47,633 bases of DNA from an uncultured Prevotella sp. (GTDB taxonomy: Bacteria > Bacteroidota > Bacteroidia > Bacteroidales > Bacteroidaceae), in contig ONLG01000008.1 in assembly GCA_900318625.1 (NCBI GenBank), positions 1 through 47,633 of the forward strand, written 5' to 3'. This document shows positions 7,231 to 16,698 of this stretch, one piece after another. The notes under the pieces are model-generated. The model worked only from the letters and a program-made list of their open reading frames with translations. It searched no databases and had not been told where the DNA came from. Each line of letters begins with the position of its first letter. The first letter of the stretch is position 1. The position numbers and the translations under genes were made by a program.

Positions 7231-9651
7231 TTAAAAATCAAACAAATCACTCATCGTTGCTCCCATGTTCACAGAGATTCGGTAGGGGCGCATCACATTG
7301 TTTACACTAATAGTAAATGTATTATCATCTTCGACCAAAGAAATGGCACTTGATATAAACTCTTCTTTCCCAATCGAAATCATGTCATATTGCTTACCAT
7401 TATACAAAAGATAAGGGGTATCATTGCTACTCAATCCTGATATATGGAATTTCACAACAGGATTGGCACTTGACACTTCATCTGTTAATGGATAAGCTGT
7501 CCAACTGCTTTCATTAGGACTACTTGAAACTATAAAGACTGGCACCAACACCTCTTCTGGCGTACATCCTCCATGTATGCCTTGTCCACGAGGAACTTTT
7601 CCGCAAAGCGATTTGTGACTTAAAGAGCATAGCGTCTTTCCGTCTTCAAGCACAATATAGTTCTTATCCGAAGTAATACCCCCAGATTTTGCAAAAGCAA
7701 GTCGACCGTAATGATCGCTTTCCATTCCACTCAAATTGAGACCTCCGCAAAGTTGGGACAGGTAGGTTAGACCGTGATCGCTCACAATGGCAACTTTCTT
7801 GCCTGCATATGAGTTAATTATCTTATTGATGGAAGATTTGACAACATCAATTTCTTCAACCAGCACTTGTGGATAAACATTAGTAGAACGATGGGCTAAA
7901 CTGTCAAGGTCTCCCACTTTCATACCCTGTATATCCACATCGGACAGTTTCTGGAGTTCTGTTTTGTTAACAATAGTTGTCGTAGGTAATTGAGCACGGG
8001 CAATCATTACGTCATTTAGATAGACGTTTTCATATTCATGTTGCCGTATCAATTCTGATACGAACGGTATCCAATCGACTCCTAGGCCATCAATCCAATA
8101 GAACACCTCAATATCAGAGCGTCCACTTAGTAATGTCCTTGTGGTCTTGAATGACTGATACCATGTATCAAAAGTCACACCGTCGGCATTTTTTTCTCTG
8201 ATTTGGTTTTCTATTTCTTCCGAATACAGATTGGCTATTTTAGCCTGTTTGTAAGTTTGGAAATAATCATCCAGCCACGCTTTTCCACTTGAAATACCCT
8301 TTATCCCAGACTGCATATATAATGCCAGTTCTGGGAAGAACGCTTTTACGTCTTTACTGCTTATATGCCCTTTCCCAAGCCAAACTAATGCAATTTCTCT
8401 TTCCTTTATGGTGAGTTTCGTGAAATATTGTAAAGCCTGCCTATAGCCCATCTTTTGTGGTATTGCTTCAAGGCGACGACTAAGCAAACTAACGATTTCT
8501 TCTGACATAATAACATGGTTATCCGCTGCCATATTCAAAATGTCTCTCCGCTCCTCTACCTCAGTAGAAATTGTGCTCATATCCAAAGCTACTTCCGTGA
8601 AAAGAGAACGATTGCTATAATCTGCCATACGTCCAAGACTGCGGCATAATAAATTCTCATTATTATGCACAGATGAATAATACAGAGTTAGAAGCCATCT
8701 ATCAAACGAGGAACTGTGTGAGAACCAAACCTTCAGGAATGCCATACTATCCTCTATGGTCGTTACGCTGAAATAGTGCTGTACAAATTCATGAAAAGAA
8801 AAAGGCTTACTTACATCTATCTGTTGTGCCAACAGTCTCCACTTATCCTCCTCTGTTCCTTTGTATATGATGTTCTCGAATGTCAGTCCAAGTCCTTTTA
8901 TAAGGAAATCATAGACGTTCTGAGGTGTCATGTAAGTAAAGGCATTATCTGGATTTGCATGAATAGAGTCTGTGTAGATGGTTCTTGAAGTTGTAATGAT
9001 GGTATGTTTCTTCTGTGCATCATTGTCCTTCCATATGTTGAGCCATTCATATAGATTATGTACAACGTTATATTGGGTGTCCAGTCCTTTCACCCCAAAG
9101 CACTCATTATCATTCATGATGACAACTCTATAGCCCATGCTTTCCGTATCCTTAAGATGCCATATCACAATTTGACTCTCATTTTTGAAAGTCTGCATTT
9201 TTTCTTCTAATCCTACGATTGGAATATATATACGTTGATGTTTCTCTTGGGCAGTGCCTATACCTTGAATTCCTTTAATTGATTTGATGAGGGCATCAAA
9301 AGTCTTATCTTTTGTATTATCATAAAAACGTGCCATTTCTGAGAATGGAGCAACTAAACCATCATTTGATTCCATTCGCTTGACATAGCACTCAATAGCT
9401 TCCCCTAATTCCAGATAACTCATCATTAAATCTGGATAACGTGTGTCCATCCATTTGTCAACGCTCTCAACATGGACTTCACGCTCTGTTTGTAACCACT
9501 CAATAAGTTTGAAGCAATCATCGAAGCTGTCAGTTAAAATGAAACGTAGTGGAAAACGATTGAGATTAGACGCTTCTACTTCTGTGGAAACAGCCTTATC
9601 TGCAACAATCGTTTGCTTCAGTTCTTCTAATGTCAGAAAATCCCTATACAT
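7231..9651 (-). CDS. pglZ: BREX alkaline phosphatase-like protein PglZ
   Basis: PglZ is the hallmark BREX protein, with an alkaline-phosphatase-superfamily core needed for defence and host-DNA marking; its substrate is unsettled. The 806 residues fit the family. The helical N-terminal half (about 1-510) is variable. The phosphatase-like core follows, with a first metal-site segment VFYWIDGLGVDW (Asp521), a middle part with MIARAQLPTTT, and AIVSDHGLTYL (Asp625, His626). HGGCTPEEVLVP at about residue 695-710 is the conserved C-terminal metal-site region. ATG 9651 overlaps the end of brxC by 8 nt, implying translational coupling. The next gene is brxL, 12 nt on. Confidence 0.93.
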   Translation of the reverse strand: MYRDFLTLEELKQTIVADKAVSTEVEASNLNRFPLRFILTDSFDDCFKLIEWLQTEREVHVESVDKWMDTRYPDLMMSYLELGEAIECYVKRMESNDGLVAPFSEMARFYDNTKDKTFDALIKSIKGIQGIGTAQEKHQRIYIPIVGLEEKMQTFKNESQIVIWHLKDTESMGYRVVIMNDNECFGVKGLDTQYNVVHNLYEWLNIWKDNDAQKKHTIITTSRTIYTDSIHANPDNAFTYMTPQNVYDFLIKGLGLTFENIIYKGTEEDKWRLLAQQIDVSKPFSFHEFVQHYFSVTTIEDSMAFLKVWFSHSSSFDRWLLTLYYSSVHNNENLLCRSLGRMADYSNRSLFTEVALDMSTISTEVEERRDILNMAADNHVIMSEEIVSLLSRRLEAIPQKMGYRQALQYFTKLTIKEREIALVWLGKGHISSKDVKAFFPELALYMQSGIKGISSGKAWLDDYFQTYKQAKIANLYSEEIENQIREKNADGVTFDTWYQSFKTTRTLLSGRSDIEVFYWIDGLGVDWIPFVSELIRQHEYENVYLNDVMIARAQLPTTTIVNKTELQKLSDVDIQGMKVGDLDSLAHRSTNVYPQVLVEEIDVVKSSINKIINSYAGKKVAIVSDHGLTYLSQLCGGLNLSGMESDHYGRLAFAKSGGITSDKNYIVLEDGKTLCSLSHKSLCGKVPRGQGIHGGCTPEEVLVPVFIVSSSPNESSWTAYPLTDEVSSANPVVKFHISGLSSNDTPYLLYNGKQYDMISIGKEEFISSAISLVEDDNTFTISVNNVMRPYRISVNMGATMSDLFDF

Positions 9652-12600
9652 ACTTTATAATAATGTCTAGTGTCCTTACATCTGCATTCTCACATAAATC
9701 TGTCAACAGTTCCTTCAAGATACCACTAGAAGCCATTGCTAATACACGCTTTGCTCTTTGGCGTTTTTCTTGAACAACAGATTCTTCCACATGGGGAGTG
9801 TAAGTAGAATCAGCATCGTCATGCACAGAATTGCCAAAAGAGTTTCTTTCATTTTGCATTTGTCGTTCTCTTTCCCTGCGTTCTAACTCTTCATTCCTAC
9901 GTCTTAACTCTTCTTCTCTCATGTCACGAAGTGAGTCCTCAACCTGTTCTTCAGACCATAGGCTATTGGTACCAGCCAAATGCTCTTTCAAATAGATATA
10001 CGCATTGTCAATTTCTTCTGCTTTTAGTGCGATACGATCAAGGGACAGTAGATAAGCAACAAAGCCTTTTCTAAAACTGTCTGCTTGTTGCAGCAACATA
10101 TTGCCAATATCTGTTCTTCTTTGAGACAAGCCTGTTACAGCAGAGGCCATCAATTGAGGTTTTTTTACGCTTTCTGCCTCATTGATTACCTCAACAATAT
10201 CAGCTATTACCTTTTTAAGTTCATCATCATCCGTTGCATATTTCAATGACCAAAGAGGGTAACCAACTGCTTGAACATATTCGTGTTGCATAGTCCATCG
10301 TGCATCTTTTAGGCTACTTATTTCAATGTCACCTTTCAGCTTCTTAAGGGCAAATACGCTTACTAACAATTTGCTTAATTGACCTGCTTCACGACTTTCA
10401 AGTTCAAATTCCAATTTTGAAGATACTTTGTCTTTTGACCAAGCATCAAACAATTCCACAACATCATCTACTAAATGCTGAGATGAACGAGGCTTACCAT
10501 TCAAATATATTTTATCAATATAGGGACGAAGTGCAAACGCTACCATTGCCATTGGAGCGATTGTCTTAAATAATCCGAATGGAGGTTCGGTAAGCCTATG
10601 CAATTTTTCACCAAGATTAAATGACTGATTCTTATTGGTGTGAGAAAAAACAGTTTTCACAAAATCTGAGACAAGTTTCAATGGATGGTTCTCATCACAA
10701 TCAGTTTTCCAATTAAGATTCTCATCAACACTGTCTTGCAAAAGCAACTCCACATGCTTATACTGCGCATTTAGTTTAGAAAGCACCTCTGACTTTGAGT
10801 TGAAATTCAAGATAGCCTGTACGGCTAATTTTGCAGACTGTTCTTTCCAATATGTCGTTGATTTCTTCTCTAATATAGAGGGAAGCGACTCGGGGCCACT
10901 TGTAAATATCAATGGAGATACCTCCATGTTGAATGTGCTCGTCAGTCTATTGCCATTTGCGGCAATTTGTTTCCCATTTATGTAAAACATAACATTACCG
11001 CTCCTAATACGAGCAAACCATTCAGCAATAATCTCACCAGAATTCTTTGTATATGTCTGCGTTTGGTTTACAAGAGAATGGCGTTGTGCACATGTGGCAT
11101 TTGCCTGATATTCAATAAAACGTTCATAATTCTTTTCACCCAAAGCAGTGTCTAATACAACAAAACATACACTTTGGAATCGCTCATCTGCAGTATTCTT
11201 GGCCGCGATGGCTTTGAGTTCAGCCAGTTCTTGCTCAGCCTTGCCCACAAAATATGCTACACATAATTGATGTCCAGGAGTATGACGACGTAGGTTCTCT
11301 ATTTTATTAAGGAGAGTGTACTCATTTGACGATAGTGAAAGGAACTCGCTATTCATTGGTCGGAACACTTGCGATGTGAAATAGTTCATCATCGTAAATC
11401 CTGTCCTGTTAAATTTTGCCACCTGCTCCGTACTCTGATAAGTAGATGTTCGTAGGTCTTCCTTAATTTTCAGAATCTCATCTGGCGGTAATGCCGTAAA
11501 CAGAATAGAGAAGTTTCCATTTGGTTGACGTTGAATGATACTCTTGTCATTAAACCAGTCCAATATTTCTATCAGCCTATCATATATGGGAGTTCCCTCA
11601 AAAAGTAGGGCAATATTTTCTTGTGATGGGGTTACCGTGTCATCATTGGCTCTGTTGTTCAAGGCATTCAGCAATAGTATTCCTTTGAACACTGCTAAAG
11701 TGTCTTCGCCTTCTGCTTCTACAGCAAGGTGATGGCTGTTAAAGCGTTCCGTCACGGCTCCATATTCCTGTGTTCGTTCTTCAAAGAAAGACTGAACGTA
11801 ATCCCAAAGAAAATCTGCTGTAATTACTCGTTTCTCGGAATATGCTTCCTCACTGTCAAAGAAAGCCTTAACCCCATCACTTGCGAGGAAATCAAATACA
11901 GAACGACTACTTGAACCTGCCGCAATTGCAAAATATGTAGCCAAATTTGCGGTGGCTGGATGCAAAGGAAACAGATTCGACAAATCTCTAAATGTTTGTT
12001 GCGGATCTGTACTAGTGGAAGAAAAGGCTTCTATTAATTCTCTATGCTGTTCGCAAAATTCGTCTTGACGTCTGTCATACAGTCCATAATGAACAATCTT
12101 GAACTTCTTAGACATAATTCGATAAGCCGATACTGGAGCCATGTTATAGACAACATAGTTATATCGTCCCATCGTCTTATTCATTGCCTCATTGTCGAGT
12201 TTTGAGAAAACGGATGGATGAGAAATATACAGGAAATAACTATCATTTTCGACTTTATTCAAGGTCTCTTCCACTTCCTGCAAAAGAGTGAAAAGCCGGA
12301 GTGCCAAGTCTGATGTTCCAATCTCAGTAAACTCATCCCATATCATCAGTAATCCTGAATATCCAAGATCTTTTGCTCTCAAGTCATTCTGTACTTCTTC
12401 CAACCATTGTGGAAGTACATTGTTTTGCAGGTTGATGGTATAACCTCCTTCACTAAGAGCCTCGTTCACTCTACTGAACACCTCAGTATCACACTCGTTA
12501 AGCCGTTTTCTGAGCTTCTCAATGTCGGGCGCAACACTCTTCAACAAATCATTCTGAGATATCAACATTTCCCAAAAACCGGGTTGTGCATCTATGTGGC

Positions 12601-13087
12601 TCACATAGCTTTGAAAATCGGTAGGGACAGTTATGTCGATACCTTCGCGTGACAGGGCATTTTTTACCTCTTTTTGAATTTGTAGCGAAAGGTCTGATTC
12701 TCGTGAAATATATTGCTGTCCATAGAGATTTATTGGGAATAGTCTCTTTTCGCGTCTTAACTCTAAAACGCTATTTTTTAGCATGGCATACTTTTCCTCA
12801 CGATACTCATCGTTGACAAACTCCTCAACATTCTCTATCGGATCGCATAGTAGATGCTTCAGAACGGAACCAGCATGACTTTTCCCTGAGCCGTATGTAC
12901 CAGCAATCCATATTGAACGGTGCTTATCTTGGTCGTTATTACGAACTGCTGCAACCGTCTTTCTTAAAAGACTGTTGAATAGGTCATTGGCTATAAAAGT
13001 TTTCCAGTCATCTGGAGCCTCTTCCTTTATATTGTATGCTGGACGCATTTGTCGAAGCGTCACGATGTCGTTATATTTCGTTGCCAT
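9644..13087 (-). CDS. brxC: BREX ATPase BrxC
   Basis: This large 1147-residue P-loop ATPase is the BrxC/PglY component. The Walker A is IAGTYGSGKSHAG (Lys69, Ser70), and the Walker B is LLMIWDEFTEIG (Asp251, Glu252). Together they define a STAND/AAA-like ATPase in the first 300 residues. Long helical segments follow. Residues about 1045-1090 are a charged stretch, EELRRRNEELERRERER, predicted to be a coiled coil. The size matches BrxC (usually about 1,200 residues). It starts 8 nt after the end of brxP and overlaps pglZ by 8 nt, so it sits in the middle of the tightly packed BREX type 4 operon. Its precise biochemical role in BREX is not established. Confidence 0.92.
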   Translation of the reverse strand: MATKYNDIVTLRQMRPAYNIKEEAPDDWKTFIANDLFNSLLRKTVAAVRNNDQDKHRSIWIAGTYGSGKSHAGSVLKHLLCDPIENVEEFVNDEYREEKYAMLKNSVLELRREKRLFPINLYGQQYISRESDLSLQIQKEVKNALSREGIDITVPTDFQSYVSHIDAQPGFWEMLISQNDLLKSVAPDIEKLRKRLNECDTEVFSRVNEALSEGGYTINLQNNVLPQWLEEVQNDLRAKDLGYSGLLMIWDEFTEIGTSDLALRLFTLLQEVEETLNKVENDSYFLYISHPSVFSKLDNEAMNKTMGRYNYVVYNMAPVSAYRIMSKKFKIVHYGLYDRRQDEFCEQHRELIEAFSSTSTDPQQTFRDLSNLFPLHPATANLATYFAIAAGSSSRSVFDFLASDGVKAFFDSEEAYSEKRVITADFLWDYVQSFFEERTQEYGAVTERFNSHHLAVEAEGEDTLAVFKGILLLNALNNRANDDTVTPSQENIALLFEGTPIYDRLIEILDWFNDKSIIQRQPNGNFSILFTALPPDEILKIKEDLRTSTYQSTEQVAKFNRTGFTMMNYFTSQVFRPMNSEFLSLSSNEYTLLNKIENLRRHTPGHQLCVAYFVGKAEQELAELKAIAAKNTADERFQSVCFVVLDTALGEKNYERFIEYQANATCAQRHSLVNQTQTYTKNSGEIIAEWFARIRSGNVMFYINGKQIAANGNRLTSTFNMEVSPLIFTSGPESLPSILEKKSTTYWKEQSAKLAVQAILNFNSKSEVLSKLNAQYKHVELLLQDSVDENLNWKTDCDENHPLKLVSDFVKTVFSHTNKNQSFNLGEKLHRLTEPPFGLFKTIAPMAMVAFALRPYIDKIYLNGKPRSSQHLVDDVVELFDAWSKDKVSSKLEFELESREAGQLSKLLVSVFALKKLKGDIEISSLKDARWTMQHEYVQAVGYPLWSLKYATDDDELKKVIADIVEVINEAESVKKPQLMASAVTGLSQRRTDIGNMLLQQADSFRKGFVAYLLSLDRIALKAEEIDNAYIYLKEHLAGTNSLWSEEQVEDSLRDMREEELRRRNEELERRERERQMQNERNSFGNSVHDDADSTYTPHVEESVVQEKRQRAKRVLAMASSGILKELLTDLCENADVRTLDIIIKYV

Positions 13088-13095
13088 AAAATCTA

Positions 13096-15609
13096 TTAAA
13101 ATTTAAGGATGTCCATACTTGTAATGTCCTCACGTAGTGTTATGCTATCAAGACCCATATTAAGCTCAGCTGTAAGCAGGCGGTTTTGGGCGGCATTAAG
13201 TGCTCGCAGGATTTTAACGAGTGAAGCCTTATCTATTCCAAACTCAAATGCTGGTCCGCCATCACAATTTTCATGATATAAATCTGAAACACGTAACGAA
13301 TGTACGCCTTTTTGCTCTGAATAGCGATATATTGAATAAGCGATTGACTTAGGAGTTAAACTTGGATTCCCTTCTCTAATAAAATCCTTCATTTTCCCAT
13401 CTGAAATATCAACGCCTTGTTTTAATTCTCCACCAAAAGGAGCATATTCAGGATTCAGAATTTGCATAAATGCACCAATAGCATATTTAATAGAGGTTTC
13501 CGTATATGCACCTCCAAAGTAATCGTTTGCCGAATCTATTAAAAGAATCCTGTCAAATTGCTGTCTTGCACGAATATTCTCAACAAACCATTTTACCAAA
13601 GGATTATTGTAACAGAAGTGAGTCCATACAATTTGCCAAATTGTATCACGTTCATCCATAAACATTTCTGAACAGTACTGCCCAAATTGTGTAAGATGAT
13701 ATTTTGAATCAACTATTTCGGAATCTTTTAGCCAAGCTTTAAAACTTGATACTTGCTTGTTTCCAAGAGAGTTGGCATTCCAAAAATCCTCTTTGGAATC
13801 AAGAAACTCTTCTACCCATTCTTCATGAATCCCGAAAGTTCCATAACTGGAAATGCTTCCGATTAAATTTCTACTACTCATACTCTTTGCTAAAGAATTC
13901 GCCACAATACAGCCTGCGTCATGAAAAACCAGGCATTTGTGACATTGGACACATTTCGTTTTATCTATTTCTAATTTTGGATATACTGACAAAGCACCCG
14001 TGGGACATTCTACTTCACATGCTTCGCAACTAATACAATAAGCACTCTTATATACAACTCTCTTTAATAAAGGAATGATATTATTATCTACAATTCCATT
14101 TATTAGAAAAGAGTATTCGTTAGAGCCTTTTCTATTTATTTCAAAAGAATGAACATTCTTCCCTATTTTAATATCACCAGTACCTGTCTGTCCCTGTGCA
14201 TGGTAAGTAAAATCTCCTATTGTCTGAAGCCACTTGGTTACATCATATTTACCATTTATTACCTTAGCTATAAAACAAGACCCTTTTACCATGAATTCTA
14301 TTGCCGTTTTAGTTGGCATATTATTTCCACTTGCTCTTAATTTCCATTTATGTTCACTTATATACTCGTTAAGATTGGGAATTTTTCTTTTCCTTGCTAT
14401 ATCTACAAGTCTATTCAGAAAAGGAGCTAATTCCTCTGGATAATTTCTATTTACTACCATGTCATCCCACGGTGAAGAAAATGGGCATATAAGACATCCA
14501 ACTCTTGGTTTTCCAACACGATATGCTGCATTTATGGGCAGTCTATGAAGAAATAGATATAAGAATATCTCTGTGGTGTTCCAATTAAGTATAGGACGTG
14601 CGTTGATAACATTATTATGCTTGACACCCCTTCCAATCCTTTCATACCCTTGCCTCTTCACACTTTCTTCTGCCCTTACACCTTCAAAAGCAAGAAATTT
14701 ATGACTCATGCCATCATCTTGCAAGGCTCTATAAAGAGGAGCTGTTTTCATAACCGCACAACACCATCTATGCTTGTCGCTTGGCGTACCTATTTTGTCC
14801 CAATACTCCAAAACTGGCGCGTGATTTTTTGCAGTGCGGAATCGCAAATCAGGAAAACGTTCGTGATAAAGTCTCTGAACTTCCTGATATAATTCAAGGG
14901 AGGGAGGTAACTCGTATCCTGTATCACTGTATATTACCTCAAACTCAGTACTTGGCATCGCTCTAGTACACAAATCGAGGACAACTTGCGAGTCTTTACC
15001 GCCAGAAAAAGATGCCAGGAAACGGTCAATCTTTGTTGTCTGATAGACCTTTTTCCCCTGTTCTTCTGCGACATCAAGAGGCATTATCTCAAAAGAGTCA
15101 CAATCCTCTTTAACAATAGCCATTTTCTGTTTTCGTTTAGCCTCTATCCGTTTAGCCAAAGCCTCATAATCTAGTTGATTGGATGCAACTTTCTGTGTAC
15201 TTTTCCGCGCTTTGGCATATTGATTATATGTTTCATAGATAAACTCAATGGCTTCACTTTCCAGGGTAAATAAGTTCTCTCTATTCCGCTTAAGCATCAC
15301 ATCCATATCCACAGGCTTCAAGTTCATCTTTATATTAGACATACCATCAGCAAAAACAATGGTTGCAGAATCATAGATGTTGGCTCCTTTAGCCTCAAAC
15401 ACAAAATCCCCCCGATAGTAATATTGCTTATTAACTGCCCATAGTAATGGCTCTTGACAATGTGGATATTCCCACCCCATTTTATCAAGTCCCAGCAAGT
15501 CCAGCTCTTCATAGAACACAGGACGAGGTGATACACCAAGCGTACCATCAACTATGCGACTGTGCAAAAGCACTCCTCCAGTATCTTTGTCCCACGTTAT
15601 CTTATACAT
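13096..15609 (-). CDS. brxP: BREX type 4 protein BrxP (PAPS reductase-like, with ferredoxin and DUF4007-like regions)
   Basis: The 837-residue protein defines the type 4 form of BREX. Residues about 190-400 are a PAPS-reductase/DndC-like PP-loop ATPase: LASFSGGKDSQ (201-208), HRWCCAVMK (Cys283, Cys284), EGVRAEES, then GCLICPFSS (Cys372, Cys375). Residues 520-570 form a bacterial ferredoxin-type double cluster site, CISCEACEVECP (Cys525, 528, 531, 535) and CVQCHKCL plus Cys567 (Cys553, 556, 559). The C-terminal third (about 585-835) resembles DUF4007, which accompanies DndC-like enzymes in defence islands. The same PP-loop family activates sulfur chemistry in DNA phosphorothioation, so a sulfur-based DNA mark in place of a methyltransferase is plausible but unproven. 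Its ATG overlaps the stop of the broken regulator by 8 nt. Confidence 0.92.
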   Translation of the reverse strand: MYKITWDKDTGGVLLHSRIVDGTLGVSPRPVFYEELDLLGLDKMGWEYPHCQEPLLWAVNKQYYYRGDFVFEAKGANIYDSATIVFADGMSNIKMNLKPVDMDVMLKRNRENLFTLESEAIEFIYETYNQYAKARKSTQKVASNQLDYEALAKRIEAKRKQKMAIVKEDCDSFEIMPLDVAEEQGKKVYQTTKIDRFLASFSGGKDSQVVLDLCTRAMPSTEFEVIYSDTGYELPPSLELYQEVQRLYHERFPDLRFRTAKNHAPVLEYWDKIGTPSDKHRWCCAVMKTAPLYRALQDDGMSHKFLAFEGVRAEESVKRQGYERIGRGVKHNNVINARPILNWNTTEIFLYLFLHRLPINAAYRVGKPRVGCLICPFSSPWDDMVVNRNYPEELAPFLNRLVDIARKRKIPNLNEYISEHKWKLRASGNNMPTKTAIEFMVKGSCFIAKVINGKYDVTKWLQTIGDFTYHAQGQTGTGDIKIGKNVHSFEINRKGSNEYSFLINGIVDNNIIPLLKRVVYKSAYCISCEACEVECPTGALSVYPKLEIDKTKCVQCHKCLVFHDAGCIVANSLAKSMSSRNLIGSISSYGTFGIHEEWVEEFLDSKEDFWNANSLGNKQVSSFKAWLKDSEIVDSKYHLTQFGQYCSEMFMDERDTIWQIVWTHFCYNNPLVKWFVENIRARQQFDRILLIDSANDYFGGAYTETSIKYAIGAFMQILNPEYAPFGGELKQGVDISDGKMKDFIREGNPSLTPKSIAYSIYRYSEQKGVHSLRVSDLYHENCDGGPAFEFGIDKASLVKILRALNAAQNRLLTAELNMGLDSITLREDITSMDILKF

Positions 15610-15852
15610 TCTTTTTTGTCCTTACTAATTCTGTTAGTTCCACATCAAGTAGGTCTGCAATTCTTAGATATGTTTCCATTGTTGGCTGGCAGTCATTGGT
15701 ACACCATTTTGATACGGTAGTAGGCGCACATTCCAACTGTTCTGCCAACCACTTATTGGTTCTTTGGTATCCCTCCACGAGTCACCCAACAGGCTTGCGG
15801 CACATTCCTTCTCTGCAAGCACTACTTTGATGCAAGTGATGTCTTTGTCCAT
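15602..15852 (-). pseudogene. Frameshifted XRE-family HTH regulator
   Basis: The region encodes a small XRE-type helix-turn-helix protein of the kind that heads many Bacteroidota restriction and BREX loci, but in two frames. ATG 15852 gives MDKDITCIKVVLAEKE and then runs out of register, ending at 15664. The expected continuation, RTNKWLAEQL then TTVSKWCTND and RIADLLDVELTELV, lies in another frame and ends at TAA 15602-15604. Compared with the usual family pattern (VVLAEKx-RTNKWLAEQ) there are about 41 extra bases around 15771-15814, not a multiple of three. A GTG at 15776-15778 could start a 58-residue product containing most of the HTH. The end overlaps brxP by 8 nt. It may be a true pseudogene, a slippage product or an assembly error. 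Confidence 0.7.
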
Positions 15853-15876
15853 AGTGGATTCCTACAGTTCTTGCTA

Positions 15877-15884
15877 CAAAAATA
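15877..15884 (-). promoter_or_regulatory. Promoter -7 element of the BREX operon
   Basis: Read on the minus strand this is TATTTTTG, a perfect match to the Bacteroidota -7 consensus TAnnTTTG. It lies about 25 nt upstream of the regulator's ATG at 15852. No TTTG sits at the ideal 19-21 nt upstream; the nearest TTTG is at about 23 nt. Confidence 0.55.
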
Positions 15885-16321
15885 CACTTTTTCACTGAAA
15901 GAACACACAAAACGTTCGTATATTTAGTAAATAATCACATTCCTATATTAACGTGAGTTCGACGATTTCACGTTGATTTGTTTATTTAATAATACGATTA
16001 AGAAAGAGAAAATCTGTCACCCCAGCCGTTTGAGGCTATGTTCTGACAGGCCTTGGAATTTGTTTCTGCAATTTTTTTTGTTTTGTAGTTTTTTGCGTTT
16101 TCCTACATTTCCGGCGTAAGCGGCTGTGGATGTGTGCGTTGTAGAGGTGTAGGTGAACTTTCGCTCATACACATCCTACATAAGTAAAAGTGGAGTTAAG
16201 ACATTGTGGGTTAGATGATTGCACGGTTTTAGAGTATTTTCAGTCCTCTGTAAAGTATTTTCAAGTGGGGCGTTACACTCGCGTAGCAGCGACCAGTCTG
16301 CCAAGGGCACACATTATAATC
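15885..16321. other. Intergenic region at the island's right border
   Basis: The composition changes here from AT-rich (defence island) to the GC-richer core, so this is the likely right-hand junction. An inverted repeat, AACGTGA at 15950-15956 and TCACGTT at 15968-15974, encloses 11 nt. Runs of T and the words TGTTTTGTAG and TTTTTTGCG follow at 16065-16110. No convincing gene was seen. Plus-strand frames over 16190-16543 are mirror images of the cupin gene. Confidence 0.45.
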
Positions 16322-16654
16322 TCAGTGGTGTTCGGCCACGATAGCGAGGAACAGCAGGTCGTGGTCGGTCTGGTTCTCCACATAGTGCTCGTGGCCCATC
16401 GCGCAGTAGTGGCACTGCCCGGCATGGAGCACCTCTTCCTCTCCGTTGTCATAGAAATGACCTTCGCCACTCACCACAAACATGATTTCGCAGTTCTGCT
16501 CATGGCGGTGCAGGCCGGTCGAAGCACCTGGCCGAAGGGTTGAGTACATTATCTTTACTCGTGGGTCTTCAAAAATGCGGCGGTCGAAGATGCCGTGTCC
16601 TCCGCGGAAATCCACAGCGTGGGTTTCGGATATTTTGTCAAAGTCAATTAGCAT
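16322..16654 (-). CDS. Small single-domain cupin protein
   Basis: The 110-residue protein is a minimal cupin beta-barrel. Motif 1 is TGLHRHEQNCEIMFVVSGEG, with the metal-binding His-x-His plus Glu. Motif 2 is HAGQCHYCAMGHEHYV, with the later histidine. Such proteins bind a divalent metal and may be isomerases, dioxygenases or sugar-binding proteins; nothing here narrows the substrate. It follows the DUF3822 gene by 44 nt on the same strand and may share its transcript. Confidence 0.8.
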   Translation of the reverse strand: MLIDFDKISETHAVDFRGGHGIFDRRIFEDPRVKIMYSTLRPGASTGLHRHEQNCEIMFVVSGEGHFYDNGEEEVLHAGQCHYCAMGHEHYVENQTDHDLLFLAIVAEHH

Positions 16655-16698
16655 AGCTATTATAGTTTAATGATGTTTCAGTTGGTGCTGGCTGGCGT

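Noticed and set aside
493-15852. BREX type 1 or DND phosphorothioation system
   Set aside because: There is no pglX, brxA or brxB, and no dndB, dndD or dndE; the gene set fits BREX type 4.
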